The notes below the pieces were generated by a model that saw nothing but the letters and a program-made list of their open reading frames with translations, searched no databases and was not told the origin of the DNA. A stretch of DNA of 41,703 nucleotides from an uncultured Bacteroidia bacterium (GTDB lineage Bacteria > Bacteroidota > Bacteroidia > JANWVE01): the NCBI GenBank assembly GCA_938028625.1, contig CALIZB010000087.1:1-41703 (forward strand). The letters run 5' to 3'. Positions 33,822-40,993 of this stretch are shown here, in pieces (the stretch's first letter is position 1; each line of letters begins with the position of its first letter). The translations under genes were made by a program, and so were the position numbers.

Positions 33822-33852
33822 CAAATATAATACGAATTTGTGAATATGCCAA
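33822..33852 (-). promoter_or_regulatory. Promoter of the secreted hypothetical (-33 TTG, -7 TATATTTG)
   Basis: On the minus strand TTG (33850-33852) and TATATTTG (33822-33829) are 20 bp apart; only 4 nt separate the -7 box from the ATG. Confidence 0.6.
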
Positions 33853-33893
33853 GTAAACAAATTTTTATTTTTTGATAAAAAGAAGAACACGGA

Positions 33894-34886
33894 TTAGTCT
33901 TTCTTATACAATAACTTCATAGCAATAATCATACAGATAAAACCTGCTATAACTACGAGCATAGCCTGTGCGGTATGGTTGAGAGTGGCAGAGACAAGGC
34001 TTTGTTCTGTACTGATATGATATGCTATCATAGACTGACTGACTACATAATGATATACCCCTATTCCGCCCTGTACAGGTGCCGCCATTCCTACTGCACC
34101 AATTAAGGTAACAACAAGCGCCGCACTTAAACCTAAATGCACTGTGCTGGGTAAAGCTAAAAAAATGCAGTAAGTAGTAAGAGTATAACAAAGCCATATC
34201 AAAACTGTGTAGAACAAAAATAAAGGTATGTTTTTTACCTTGCGTATGCTAATCAATCCTTCCCATAGCCCTTCCAGAAATGCTTTTACCTTGATAAGCC
34301 ATTTGTTTTTTGGATTAAATTTTTTCCAGTTTTTAACTAGAATTATCAAAAAAACAATCCCTAAAATACTCAATAGAACTATAAAAAGCAAGAATTTTTG
34401 TTGTTGTTCAGGACTAAAATGAAACGTTTGTACTAACCAATGATAAAAAATGTCATATTCTATTCCTAGCGCAAGCAAAATGACAAGCAGAAGGGTTATT
34501 ACATCAATAATGCGTTCTAGTACTACCGTTCCAAATACTTGTGCTACGGGTATATTATCTGCTTTGTAAACTACTCCACAGCGGGTTACTTCGCCCATAC
34601 GAGGAAGTACCATATTCGCAAGGTATCCTACGGCTACACCACAAAAAGTGCTTATCAATCTGGGATTATGTCCTGAAGCCCGCAGTAGCATATTCCATCT
34701 TGATGCACGTATTATTTTTTCTAAAATACCAATAAGCATGCTTACCCCTATCCAGAAATAATTGGCTTCGTTAAAACCTCTTTGTATTTCTTTCCATTCA
34801 ATATCCTTAAACGCAAAAAACATCATAGCCACAGCTACAATAATACCGATAAGGTATTGTATGCTCTTTTTGGTAAAAATTGCCAT
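33894..34886 (-). CDS. Flippase-like (UPF0104/LPG synthase TM domain) integral membrane protein
   Basis: The 330-residue protein is a multi-helix membrane protein with UPF0104 features. An N-terminal helix (IIVAVAMMFFAFKDIEWKEI) is followed by RASRWNMLLRASGHNPRLISTFCGVAVGYLANMVLPRMGEVTRCGVVYKADNIPVAQVFGTVVLERIIDVITL, the diagnostic loop-helix block, and a late GAVGMAAPVQGGIGVYHYVVSQSM. About eight hydrophobic segments are visible. Family members are thought to move lipids or lipid-linked substrates across the membrane, mostly without direct proof. It starts 6 nt after the panD stop, so panD and this gene form an operon, a pairing I recall from other Bacteroidota. Confidence 0.87.
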   Translation of the reverse strand: MAIFTKKSIQYLIGIIVAVAMMFFAFKDIEWKEIQRGFNEANYFWIGVSMLIGILEKIIRASRWNMLLRASGHNPRLISTFCGVAVGYLANMVLPRMGEVTRCGVVYKADNIPVAQVFGTVVLERIIDVITLLLVILLALGIEYDIFYHWLVQTFHFSPEQQQKFLLFIVLLSILGIVFLIILVKNWKKFNPKNKWLIKVKAFLEGLWEGLISIRKVKNIPLFLFYTVLIWLCYTLTTYCIFLALPSTVHLGLSAALVVTLIGAVGMAAPVQGGIGVYHYVVSQSMIAYHISTEQSLVSATLNHTAQAMLVVIAGFICMIIAMKLLYKKD

Positions 34887-34892
34887 AAAAAA

Positions 34893-35246
34893 TTATTTTT
34901 TAGGTAGTTTATTGTTTTCATCAGGGAATACTACCCAAGGTGTAAAGGTTTTTGCCTGTTCAAATTCCATTTGGCAATAAGATACTACTATCACAATATC
35001 TCCCAACTGTACTTTTCTTGCCGCAGGCCCGTTGAGGCATATTACCCCAGAACCCCGCTCCCCTTCTATGATATAAGTTTCAAAACGTTCCCCATTATTG
35101 ACGTTCAGAACAGTAACTTTTTCATAACCAATCATATTTGCCGCATCTAGTAGGTCTTTGTCTATGGTGATACTGCCTACATAATTCAGCTCTGCCTGTG
35201 TAACTTTTACCCTGTGTATTTTAGACTTAAGAACTTCAATAATCAT
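34893..35246 (-). CDS. panD: Aspartate 1-decarboxylase
   Basis: From the ATG at 35246 the protein is 117 residues and reads [29 protein letters not shown]. This places the self-cleavage site at Gly24-Ser25, as in the E. coli enzyme; Ser25 becomes the pyruvoyl cofactor. The rest ([59 protein letters not shown]) is fully conserved. It makes beta-alanine for PanC. The ORF-track start (35273) adds nine residues and crosses a near-consensus -7 box, so it is rejected. The membrane-protein gene follows after 6 nt. Confidence 0.97.
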   Translation of the reverse strand: MIIEVLKSKIHRVKVTQAELNYVGSITIDKDLLDAANMIGYEKVTVLNVNNGERFETYIIEGERGSGVICLNGPAARKVQLGDIVIVVSYCQMEFEQAKTFTPWVVFPDENNKLPKK

Positions 35247-35251
35247 GACTC

Positions 35252-35259
35252 GCAAATTT
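35252..35259 (-). promoter_or_regulatory. -7-like box GAAATTTG of panD
   Basis: The minus-strand sequence matches TAnnTTTG at all fixed positions but the first and ends 5 nt before the ATG at 35246. The upstream TTTG spacing (16 bp) is shorter than elsewhere, so this is less certain. Confidence 0.4.
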
Positions 35260-35280
35260 CGTAATTTTTTCAATACAAAA

Positions 35281-35315
35281 TAAAAAAACGGACAGTTAAT
35301 AATTTGACTGCCCGT
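35281..35315 (-). terminator. Rho-independent terminator of the YbjN-like gene
   Basis: On the minus strand ACGGGCAGT pairs with ACTGTCCGT, including one G-U pair in RNA, followed by TTTTTTTATTTT, about 20 bp after the stop. Confidence 0.85.
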
Positions 35316-35336
35316 CTTGTACGAAATCAGAGAGAC

Positions 35337-35759
35337 TTATGCTCTTTTACCACCATATTTTTCAATAAGCATGTCATCTACTGCATCGGCCGCATAGCTT
35401 TGTGCATCAAGCATTTCTGCTACTTCTTTGGCTTCCAGACCGTCAGCATAGCGGGAACTTACCAGACAGATTAGTTCATTGTTATAAACAGTAAAGTATG
35501 TACCTACAAGACTGTGATTGATAGACAGCAACTCTAGAAACAATTGTTCTCTATTATTAGCAGGAACTTGCATAATGCCTGAGATAACTACAAATATTGC
35601 TTTGTTTTCCTGATTGATATTCAGCAACATAGTTACATTTGCAGAGCCTCTTTGCAAATTCCATACAGTAGGGGTCTCTGTACGGCAGGTAGCTACGTCT
35701 ATTCCGAAGGAAGCGATAGCTTGCTCTACTACGGGGATAAAAGATTGTAAATTAGTCAT
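35337..35759 (-). CDS. YbjN/secretion-chaperone-like small protein
   Basis: The 140-residue cytosolic protein has the alpha/beta order of the YbjN and type III chaperone-like fold. An N-terminal helix (LQSFIPVVEQAIASFG) is followed by a beta-sheet with TVWNLQRGSANVTMLLNI and KAIFVVISGIMQVP, a helix EQLFLELLSINHSLVGTYFTVYNNELICLVSSRY, and a C-terminal helical pair (LEAKEVAEMLDAQSYAADAVDDMLIEKY). No enzyme motif is visible. It has its own promoter and terminator. Family assignment by fold pattern is moderate. Confidence 0.68.
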   Translation of the reverse strand: MTNLQSFIPVVEQAIASFGIDVATCRTETPTVWNLQRGSANVTMLLNINQENKAIFVVISGIMQVPANNREQLFLELLSINHSLVGTYFTVYNNELICLVSSRYADGLEAKEVAEMLDAQSYAADAVDDMLIEKYGGKRA

Positions 35760-35766
35760 AATTTTA

Positions 35767-35797
35767 CAAAGGTATAGTATATTTTACATTATTCAAA
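35767..35797 (-). promoter_or_regulatory. Promoter of the YbjN-like gene (-33 TTTG, -7 TACCTTTG)
   Basis: On the minus strand TTTG (35794-35797) and TACCTTTG (35767-35774) are 19 bp apart; the -7 box ends 7 nt before the ATG. Confidence 0.62.
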
Positions 35798-35979
35798 ATG
35801 TGTATGAATATTTTTATTTTCTACAATAAAATGAAACCTAACTATACCCCTTTTCGTACAAGGTACATCTTTTTGGACAAATTACGCTTATATGTTGGAT
35901 TTTTTATGTTTTTTTTGTGGCAGTTCATACTTTTGTTTTCATAGCAGACCTTTCGCTTTTACAGACGCATATTTAATCC

Positions 35980-35987
35980 TACTTTTG
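35980..35987 (+). promoter_or_regulatory. -7 box TACTTTTG of folD
   Basis: An exact TAnnTTTG ends 4 nt before the folD ATG, implying a leaderless or near-leaderless mRNA. No TTG is found at -33 spacing. Confidence 0.52.
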
Positions 35988-35991
35988 TGCC

Positions 35992-36855
35992 ATGAACTTA
36001 ATTGATGGCAAGGCCACTGCGGCACACATCCTAGAAAATTTAATGACAGAGATTACACAACTTTCCCACAGACCCGGACTTTCTGTTATTCTGATAGGCA
36101 ATAATCCTGCTTCACAAGCTTATGTAAATGCCAAAATAAAAGCATGTAATAAAATTGGTATTTATTCAGAACTGATTACTTTACCTGAAACGGTTTCAGA
36201 AGATTATCTGCTGGAAAAAATAGAAAGTCTTAATCAGGATAAAAACATACACGGTATATTAGTACAACTTCCACTGCCAAGGCACATTTCTACTAATAAA
36301 GTTATAGAAGCAATTAGTTATCAAAAAGATGTAGATGGATTTCACCCTATTAACATGGGAAGATTAGCCAAAGGATTACCTGCACTTATTCCCTGTACGC
36401 CCAAAGGTATTCAGGAACTCCTTAAATTTTACAACATAGAAACCGAAGGCAAACACTGCGTTATTGTAGGCAGGAGCAATATCGTAGGTATGCCTATGAG
36501 CGTAATGATGATGCAAAATATGCCCTTCGCTAATGCCACGGTTACGGTATGCCATTCTAAAACAAAAAATATTGAACAATACACTCGTCAGGCGGATATA
36601 CTTATTGCGGCAGTAGGAAGTCCTAAAAAAATTACAGGAGATATGGTTAAAGAAGGCTGTGTAGTAATAGATGTAGGCATTAACCGTGTACAGAATGGAG
36701 AAAAATATCAATTAGTCGGAGATGTAGATTTTGAAAGCGTTGCCCCTAAAACAACATATATTACCCCTGTACCTGGTGGCGTAGGGCCTATGACCATTGC
36801 TATGCTTATGAAAAACACCGTAGAAGCCGCAAAAATGATAAATAATTTGCTTTAA
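35992..36855 (+). CDS. folD: Bifunctional methylenetetrahydrofolate dehydrogenase/methenyltetrahydrofolate cyclohydrolase
   Basis: FolD interconverts 5,10-methylene-, 5,10-methenyl- and 10-formyl-tetrahydrofolate using NADP. Visible landmarks are the catalytic region SQAYVNAKIKACNKIGI with Tyr44 and Lys48, GILVQLPLPRHI, KDVDGFHPINMGRL, the NADP-binding CVIVGRSNIVGMPMSVMM and the ending YITPVPGGVGPMTIAMLMKNT. Length (287 residues) is normal. A -7 promoter box lies 4 nt before the ATG. The T9SS BNR gene follows on the same strand 109 bp later, past a hairpin. Confidence 0.97.
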   Translation: MNLIDGKATAAHILENLMTEITQLSHRPGLSVILIGNNPASQAYVNAKIKACNKIGIYSELITLPETVSEDYLLEKIESLNQDKNIHGILVQLPLPRHISTNKVIEAISYQKDVDGFHPINMGRLAKGLPALIPCTPKGIQELLKFYNIETEGKHCVIVGRSNIVGMPMSVMMMQNMPFANATVTVCHSKTKNIEQYTRQADILIAAVGSPKKITGDMVKEGCVVIDVGINRVQNGEKYQLVGDVDFESVAPKTTYITPVPGGVGPMTIAMLMKNTVEAAKMINNLL

Positions 36856-36882
36856 GTGCTTTTAATTAAGGTTCAAAGCACT
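36855..36882 (+). terminator. Hairpin after folD, possible weak terminator
   Basis: A perfect 8-bp stem (AGTGCTTT/AAAGCACT) with a 12-nt loop starts at the folD stop. No T tract follows directly, so termination is uncertain. Confidence 0.4.
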
Positions 36883-36964
36883 CATAAAAAAGTTTTACTC
36901 TTTTTTAATTTATTTTTAATGTAGCGATACTTGGATAATTAAAACAGTATATCTAACTTGCAAC

Positions 36965-39900
36965 ATGAAAAAAATCATATTTTTATACTGTATAGTATTT
37001 GCGGTACTAACTATGCAAGGGCAAGCCTGGTTAGAGTATTTACCTAGCGCTAAAACAAAACAAGATAAAACACAACATAATTTTTATGAATTACAAAAAG
37101 CTTTTAATGCTTATTGGCAAGGTAAAACTATACAACGCTCATCAGGATATAAAGTATTTAAACGTTGGGAGTGGTTTAATGAACCGCGTGTGTATCCTTC
37201 GGGAGAACTCATAAGCCCTGTACACTATCAAAAAGAACAGCAAAAAAGAAAAGAAACCTTCAAAACTTCTGCAGGCAACTGGACTTCTCTCGGACCTACT
37301 TCATGGACTACTAACAGCTATAACCCAGGATTAGGTAGAATAAATGCTATTGCAGTACACCCAACTAACCCTAATATTATATTCATTGGCACACCAAGTG
37401 GAGGTTTATGGAAATCTACAAATGGAGGACTTACATGGGCAAATTCAGGTACAGATGCGCTCACTACGCGTATAGGAGTATCTTCTATTGCTATTGACCA
37501 AACAAATCCTAGTGTGATGTACATAGCCACAGGAGATGCAGATGGCTGGGATACCCGAAGCATAGGCTTGCTTAAATCTACTGACGGCGGCGCTACGTGG
37601 AATACCACAGGCTTAACCTTTGGTACAGGAACAAATAAACGACTTTCACGAGTGCTTATTCACCCTACCAATTCCAATATCATTCTTATTTCAGGTAGTG
37701 ATGGAGTATACCGTTCTACAGATGCAGGTGCAACTTTTACTCTTACATACAGCGGTATGAATGTACGCGATATGGAATTCAAACCCACAGACCCTAATAT
37801 AGTGTATATCTCAGGTAATCAATTCTGGAAGTCTACAAATAATGGGGTAAGTTTTACACAGATTACCTCAGGTGTTCCCACAGGTATAGGCAGAATAGAA
37901 ATAGCTGTAACCCCTGCAAATCCGGACTATGTGTATTTTATTGCCTCCAAAACTAGTGATGATTTTCACAGTTTATGCCGTTCTACTAATAGCGGCACAA
38001 GCTTTACTACTCGCTCTAACACACCTAACATATTAGGTTATTCAGATACAGGAGGAGATAGTTCTGGTCAAGCCTGGTATGACCTTACCCTTGCGGTTTC
38101 ACCTACTAATGCTGAAGAAGTATATGCAGGTGGCATAAATCTATGGAAATCTACAAATGGAGGTAGCTCATGGAATATCATTGCACACTGGTATTATGGT
38201 AGTACGCATCCTTACGTGCATGCAGACCAGCATTTTCTTGCTTTTTTTGGCACAAAACTATACGCAGGTTGTGATGGAGGAATTTGGGTATCTTCTAATT
38301 ATGGCACTTCATGGACAGATTTATCCGCAGGACTACCTATCACACAGTTTTATAGATTAGGCGGAGCACCCCAAAATGCAAATTTGATAGCCGCAGGCGC
38401 ACAAGATAACGGCTGTAATCTTATGAATGGTACAAACTGGACCCACATTCAAGGGGCTGATGGTATGGAATGTATTATTGACTACATAAATAGCAATATC
38501 ATTTATACTTCTTCACAAGGTGGAGGACTTAACCGCTCTAATAATGGCGGTCTAAGCTATACAGACATTACTTCAGGCATTACAGAAAGCGGTGCTTGGG
38601 TAACTCCTTATGTTATTCACCCCTCAAATCCTGATATTTTGTATGCAGGTTTTGATAATATATGGAAAACTACCAACAAAGGAAGCTCTTGGACAAAAAT
38701 ATCTACTTTTACAGGTACAAGCAAAATAGTAGACGTAAGAATTGCACCTAGTAATCCTAATTACATTTATTGTATAAAGGGTAATACTTTGTATAAAACT
38801 ACTAATGATGGTGCTTCATGGTCTAATATCACTGCGGGTTTGCCTACAAGTGTTGCACAAATGACCTATATTGCCGTTTCTAATACCAATCCTGACCATG
38901 TATGGGTAACATTTTCAGGTACAAGTGCTTTAAACAAAGTATTCAAATCCACTAATGGCGGCGCAACATGGACTAACGTTACGAGTAATCTACCTAATGT
39001 ACCTGTAAATTGTATTGTGTACCAGAGCGGAATGAGTGATGGTTTATATGTAGGTACAGATATAGGAGTATTTTATACAGATAACACTCTATCCAATTGG
39101 CAAGATTTTTCAACAGGACTTCCTCATGTAGTCATAACTGAATTAGAAATCCATTATGGAGCAAGTAAAATTCGCGCATCTACATTTGGTAGAGGAATAT
39201 GGCAATCTGATTTATTTAGTACGCCTGCCGCACCCCCAATATGTGATTTCTCAGCCGATAAAACTACTATATGTCCTGGAGATACTATTCAATTCAGTGA
39301 TTTATCTTCTTATGCCAATCCCGGTTGGACGTGGACATTTACTGGTGGAACTCCTGTAACTTCTACTACTATTGCTAATCCAAAAGTAGTCTATAACACT
39401 GTGGGTACTTATACTGTTAGTCTTACTGTTTCTAATACGTACGGCAGTGATACAGAAACAAAAACTGCATATATCACCGTAGCTTATCCAAGTCCTGTTT
39501 CTTTACCTTTTGTAGAAAGTTTTGAAAGCGTTACAACTTTTCCTCCTGCAAATTGGCAAAATAAAGGCAGATGGGACTTAAAAACAGGAGTAAGTGCATA
39601 TAGTGTGGGTTCTAAATCCATGATGTTTGATAACTATAATATCAATGCAAGTAATGAAAAAGATGATATTTTTACACCATACTACATGATTTCCGTTCCT
39701 GGCGGAGTACTTACGTTTGATGTTGCTTATGCAAGATATGGTCCAACATATTCAGATACACTTGCTGTATATTACAGTGATAATTGTGGAATAACAAAAT
39801 CCCTTTTATACAAAAAAGGCGGTTCTACTCTCGCTACCGCACCTGATAATACTTCTGTATTTATCCCTTCTTCTACACAATGGCGCAATGAAAGCATTGC

Positions 39901-40255
39901 TTTACCTGTTAGCACACAACCTATGAGTATTATTTTTCAGAATATTGGAGGTTATGGTAATATGCTTTACATAGACAATATCAATATCACTACGCCTACT
40001 TTCCTGACGGATAAACCTCTTGCACAACACATAAAAGTATATCCCAATCCTGCCAAAAACAGAGTGTATATGGAATTACCTGCTGATAGAGGAACACTCA
40101 TGATTACCAACATGTTCGGACAGACTGTATATCAGGAAAATATAATGCAGGAAATCCTTAAAACGATAGATATAAGTTCATTCGCCAAAGGAATCTACCA
40201 TATACAATATAATACGTCAAAGAATAGATATTACCAAAAATTAGTGATAGAGTAG
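36965..40255 (+). CDS. T9SS-exported BNR/sortilin-like repeat protein with PKD domain
   Basis: The 1096-residue protein has a signal peptide (MKKIIFLYCIVFAVLTMQGQA). A large propeller-like region (about 90-740) is built of Asp-box repeats of the form S-T-[ND]-G-G-x-[ST]-W: KSTNGGLTW, KSTDGGATW, RSTDAGATF, KSTNGGSSW, KTTNDGASW, KSTNGGATW. Between the boxes recur [AI]-x-P-x-N-P-x-x-[IV]-Y strands. A PKD domain (ICDFSADKTTICPGDTIQFSDLSS... SDTETKTAYITV), a choice-of-anchor-J-like sandwich (VESFESVTTFPPANWQ) and a type A sorting domain (KVYPNPAKNRVYMEL... GIYHIQYNTSKNRYYQKLVIE) follow. Such propellers occur in glycan-binding or sialidase-like proteins, but no catalytic sialidase residues are evident. 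Confidence 0.9.
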   Translation: MKKIIFLYCIVFAVLTMQGQAWLEYLPSAKTKQDKTQHNFYELQKAFNAYWQGKTIQRSSGYKVFKRWEWFNEPRVYPSGELISPVHYQKEQQKRKETFKTSAGNWTSLGPTSWTTNSYNPGLGRINAIAVHPTNPNIIFIGTPSGGLWKSTNGGLTWANSGTDALTTRIGVSSIAIDQTNPSVMYIATGDADGWDTRSIGLLKSTDGGATWNTTGLTFGTGTNKRLSRVLIHPTNSNIILISGSDGVYRSTDAGATFTLTYSGMNVRDMEFKPTDPNIVYISGNQFWKSTNNGVSFTQITSGVPTGIGRIEIAVTPANPDYVYFIASKTSDDFHSLCRSTNSGTSFTTRSNTPNILGYSDTGGDSSGQAWYDLTLAVSPTNAEEVYAGGINLWKSTNGGSSWNIIAHWYYGSTHPYVHADQHFLAFFGTKLYAGCDGGIWVSSNYGTSWTDLSAGLPITQFYRLGGAPQNANLIAAGAQDNGCNLMNGTNWTHIQGADGMECIIDYINSNIIYTSSQGGGLNRSNNGGLSYTDITSGITESGAWVTPYVIHPSNPDILYAGFDNIWKTTNKGSSWTKISTFTGTSKIVDVRIAPSNPNYIYCIKGNTLYKTTNDGASWSNITAGLPTSVAQMTYIAVSNTNPDHVWVTFSGTSALNKVFKSTNGGATWTNVTSNLPNVPVNCIVYQSGMSDGLYVGTDIGVFYTDNTLSNWQDFSTGLPHVVITELEIHYGASKIRASTFGRGIWQSDLFSTPAAPPICDFSADKTTICPGDTIQFSDLSSYANPGWTWTFTGGTPVTSTTIANPKVVYNTVGTYTVSLTVSNTYGSDTETKTAYITVAYPSPVSLPFVESFESVTTFPPANWQNKGRWDLKTGVSAYSVGSKSMMFDNYNINASNEKDDIFTPYYMISVPGGVLTFDVAYARYGPTYSDTLAVYYSDNCGITKSLLYKKGGSTLATAPDNTSVFIPSSTQWRNESIALPVSTQPMSIIFQNIGGYGNMLYIDNINITTPTFLTDKPLAQHIKVYPNPAKNRVYMELPADRGTLMITNMFGQTVYQENIMQEILKTIDISSFAKGIYHIQYNTSKNRYYQKLVIE

Positions 40256-40290
40256 TGTACCTCTCAATGGCAAAGTAGCATTACAAATAA

Positions 40291-40333
40291 AATACGCAAT
40301 ATTTCTCTAATGGAATGTTGCGTATTGGCTTTA
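40291..40333 (+). terminator. Hairpin terminator after the BNR-repeat gene
   Basis: A perfect 9-bp stem (AATACGCAA/TTGCGTATT), extendable through ATTTC/GGAAT, lies about 35 bp after the stop. The following GGCTTTAT is only modestly T-rich. Confidence 0.62.
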
Positions 40334-40351
40334 TAGATTGTACAAATCCCT

Positions 40352-40359
40352 TAAATTTG
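40352..40359 (+). promoter_or_regulatory. -7 box TAAATTTG of miaE
   Basis: A TAnnTTTG match lies 22 nt before the ATG at 40382; a TTG 24 bp upstream (40325-40327) could be the -33. The ORF-track TTG start (40364) lies within the leader. Confidence 0.48.
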
Positions 40360-40381
40360 TATTTTGTTTTATACTGTCTTT

Positions 40382-40963
40382 ATGTTAGGCTTAAAATTAG
40401 CAACAGACCCCCGCTGGGCAAATATCGCTGAGAAAAGTATAGAAGAAATTCTTACTGACCATGCGTATTGTGAACAAAAAGCGGCTTCACAAGGTATATC
40501 CTTGATTGTTAAGTATTCTGAATTTAATGAAGTGGTAGACGCAGTAACACCCATTGTATCCGAAGAGTGGTCGCATTTTGAACGTGTGCTACAAGAGCTT
40601 AAAAATAGGGGCTTTCATTTGGGAAAACAGCGCAAGGACGAGTATGTTAATCTTCTGCTTAAAATACAAAAAAAAGCAGGTTCTAAAACAGAACGTTTAA
40701 TGGAAGATTTGCTTATCTGCGCTATGATAGAAGCGCGTAGCTGTGAGCGGTTCAGATTGCTCTCTTTACATTGTACAGAGGAGAGTTTGCGTGAGTTTTA
40801 TCATGAATTTATGGTATCCGAAGCAGAACATTATCGTATTTTTTTAGATTTAGCCAAAATATACATGCCTGAAAATACTGTAAAACAGCGTTGGAATGAA
40901 TATTTAGAATCAGAAGCAGAAATTATGAAATCCTTGGAACTTCGCGGAGATAGAGTACATTAA
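40382..40963 (+). CDS. miaE: tRNA-(ms2io6A)-hydroxylase-like diiron protein (MiaE family)
   Basis: The 193-residue protein has the MiaE ferritin-like four-helix layout. The opening LKLATDPRWANIAEKSIEEILTDHAYCEQKAA and the paired metal motifs EEWSHFERV (Glu62, His65), MIEARSCERF (Glu117, Glu122) and VSEAEHYRIF (Glu147, His150) are clear. MiaE hydroxylates the isopentenyl group of ms2i6A37 in tRNA using a diiron centre. The ORF-track start uses a TTG at 40364; the ATG at 40382 gives the usual MLGLKLATDPRW start. nadB follows after 30 bp from its own -7 box. Confidence 0.93.
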   Translation: MLGLKLATDPRWANIAEKSIEEILTDHAYCEQKAASQGISLIVKYSEFNEVVDAVTPIVSEEWSHFERVLQELKNRGFHLGKQRKDEYVNLLLKIQKKAGSKTERLMEDLLICAMIEARSCERFRLLSLHCTEESLREFYHEFMVSEAEHYRIFLDLAKIYMPENTVKQRWNEYLESEAEIMKSLELRGDRVH

Positions 40964-40976
40964 GATAAAAATTTGA

Positions 40977-40984
40977 TATATTTG
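40977..40984 (+). promoter_or_regulatory. -7 box TATATTTG of nadB
   Basis: An exact TAnnTTTG ends 9 nt before the nadB ATG. No TTG at -33 spacing is evident, so some nadB transcript may also come from miaE. Confidence 0.48.
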
Positions 40985-40993
40985 TTATTTAAC

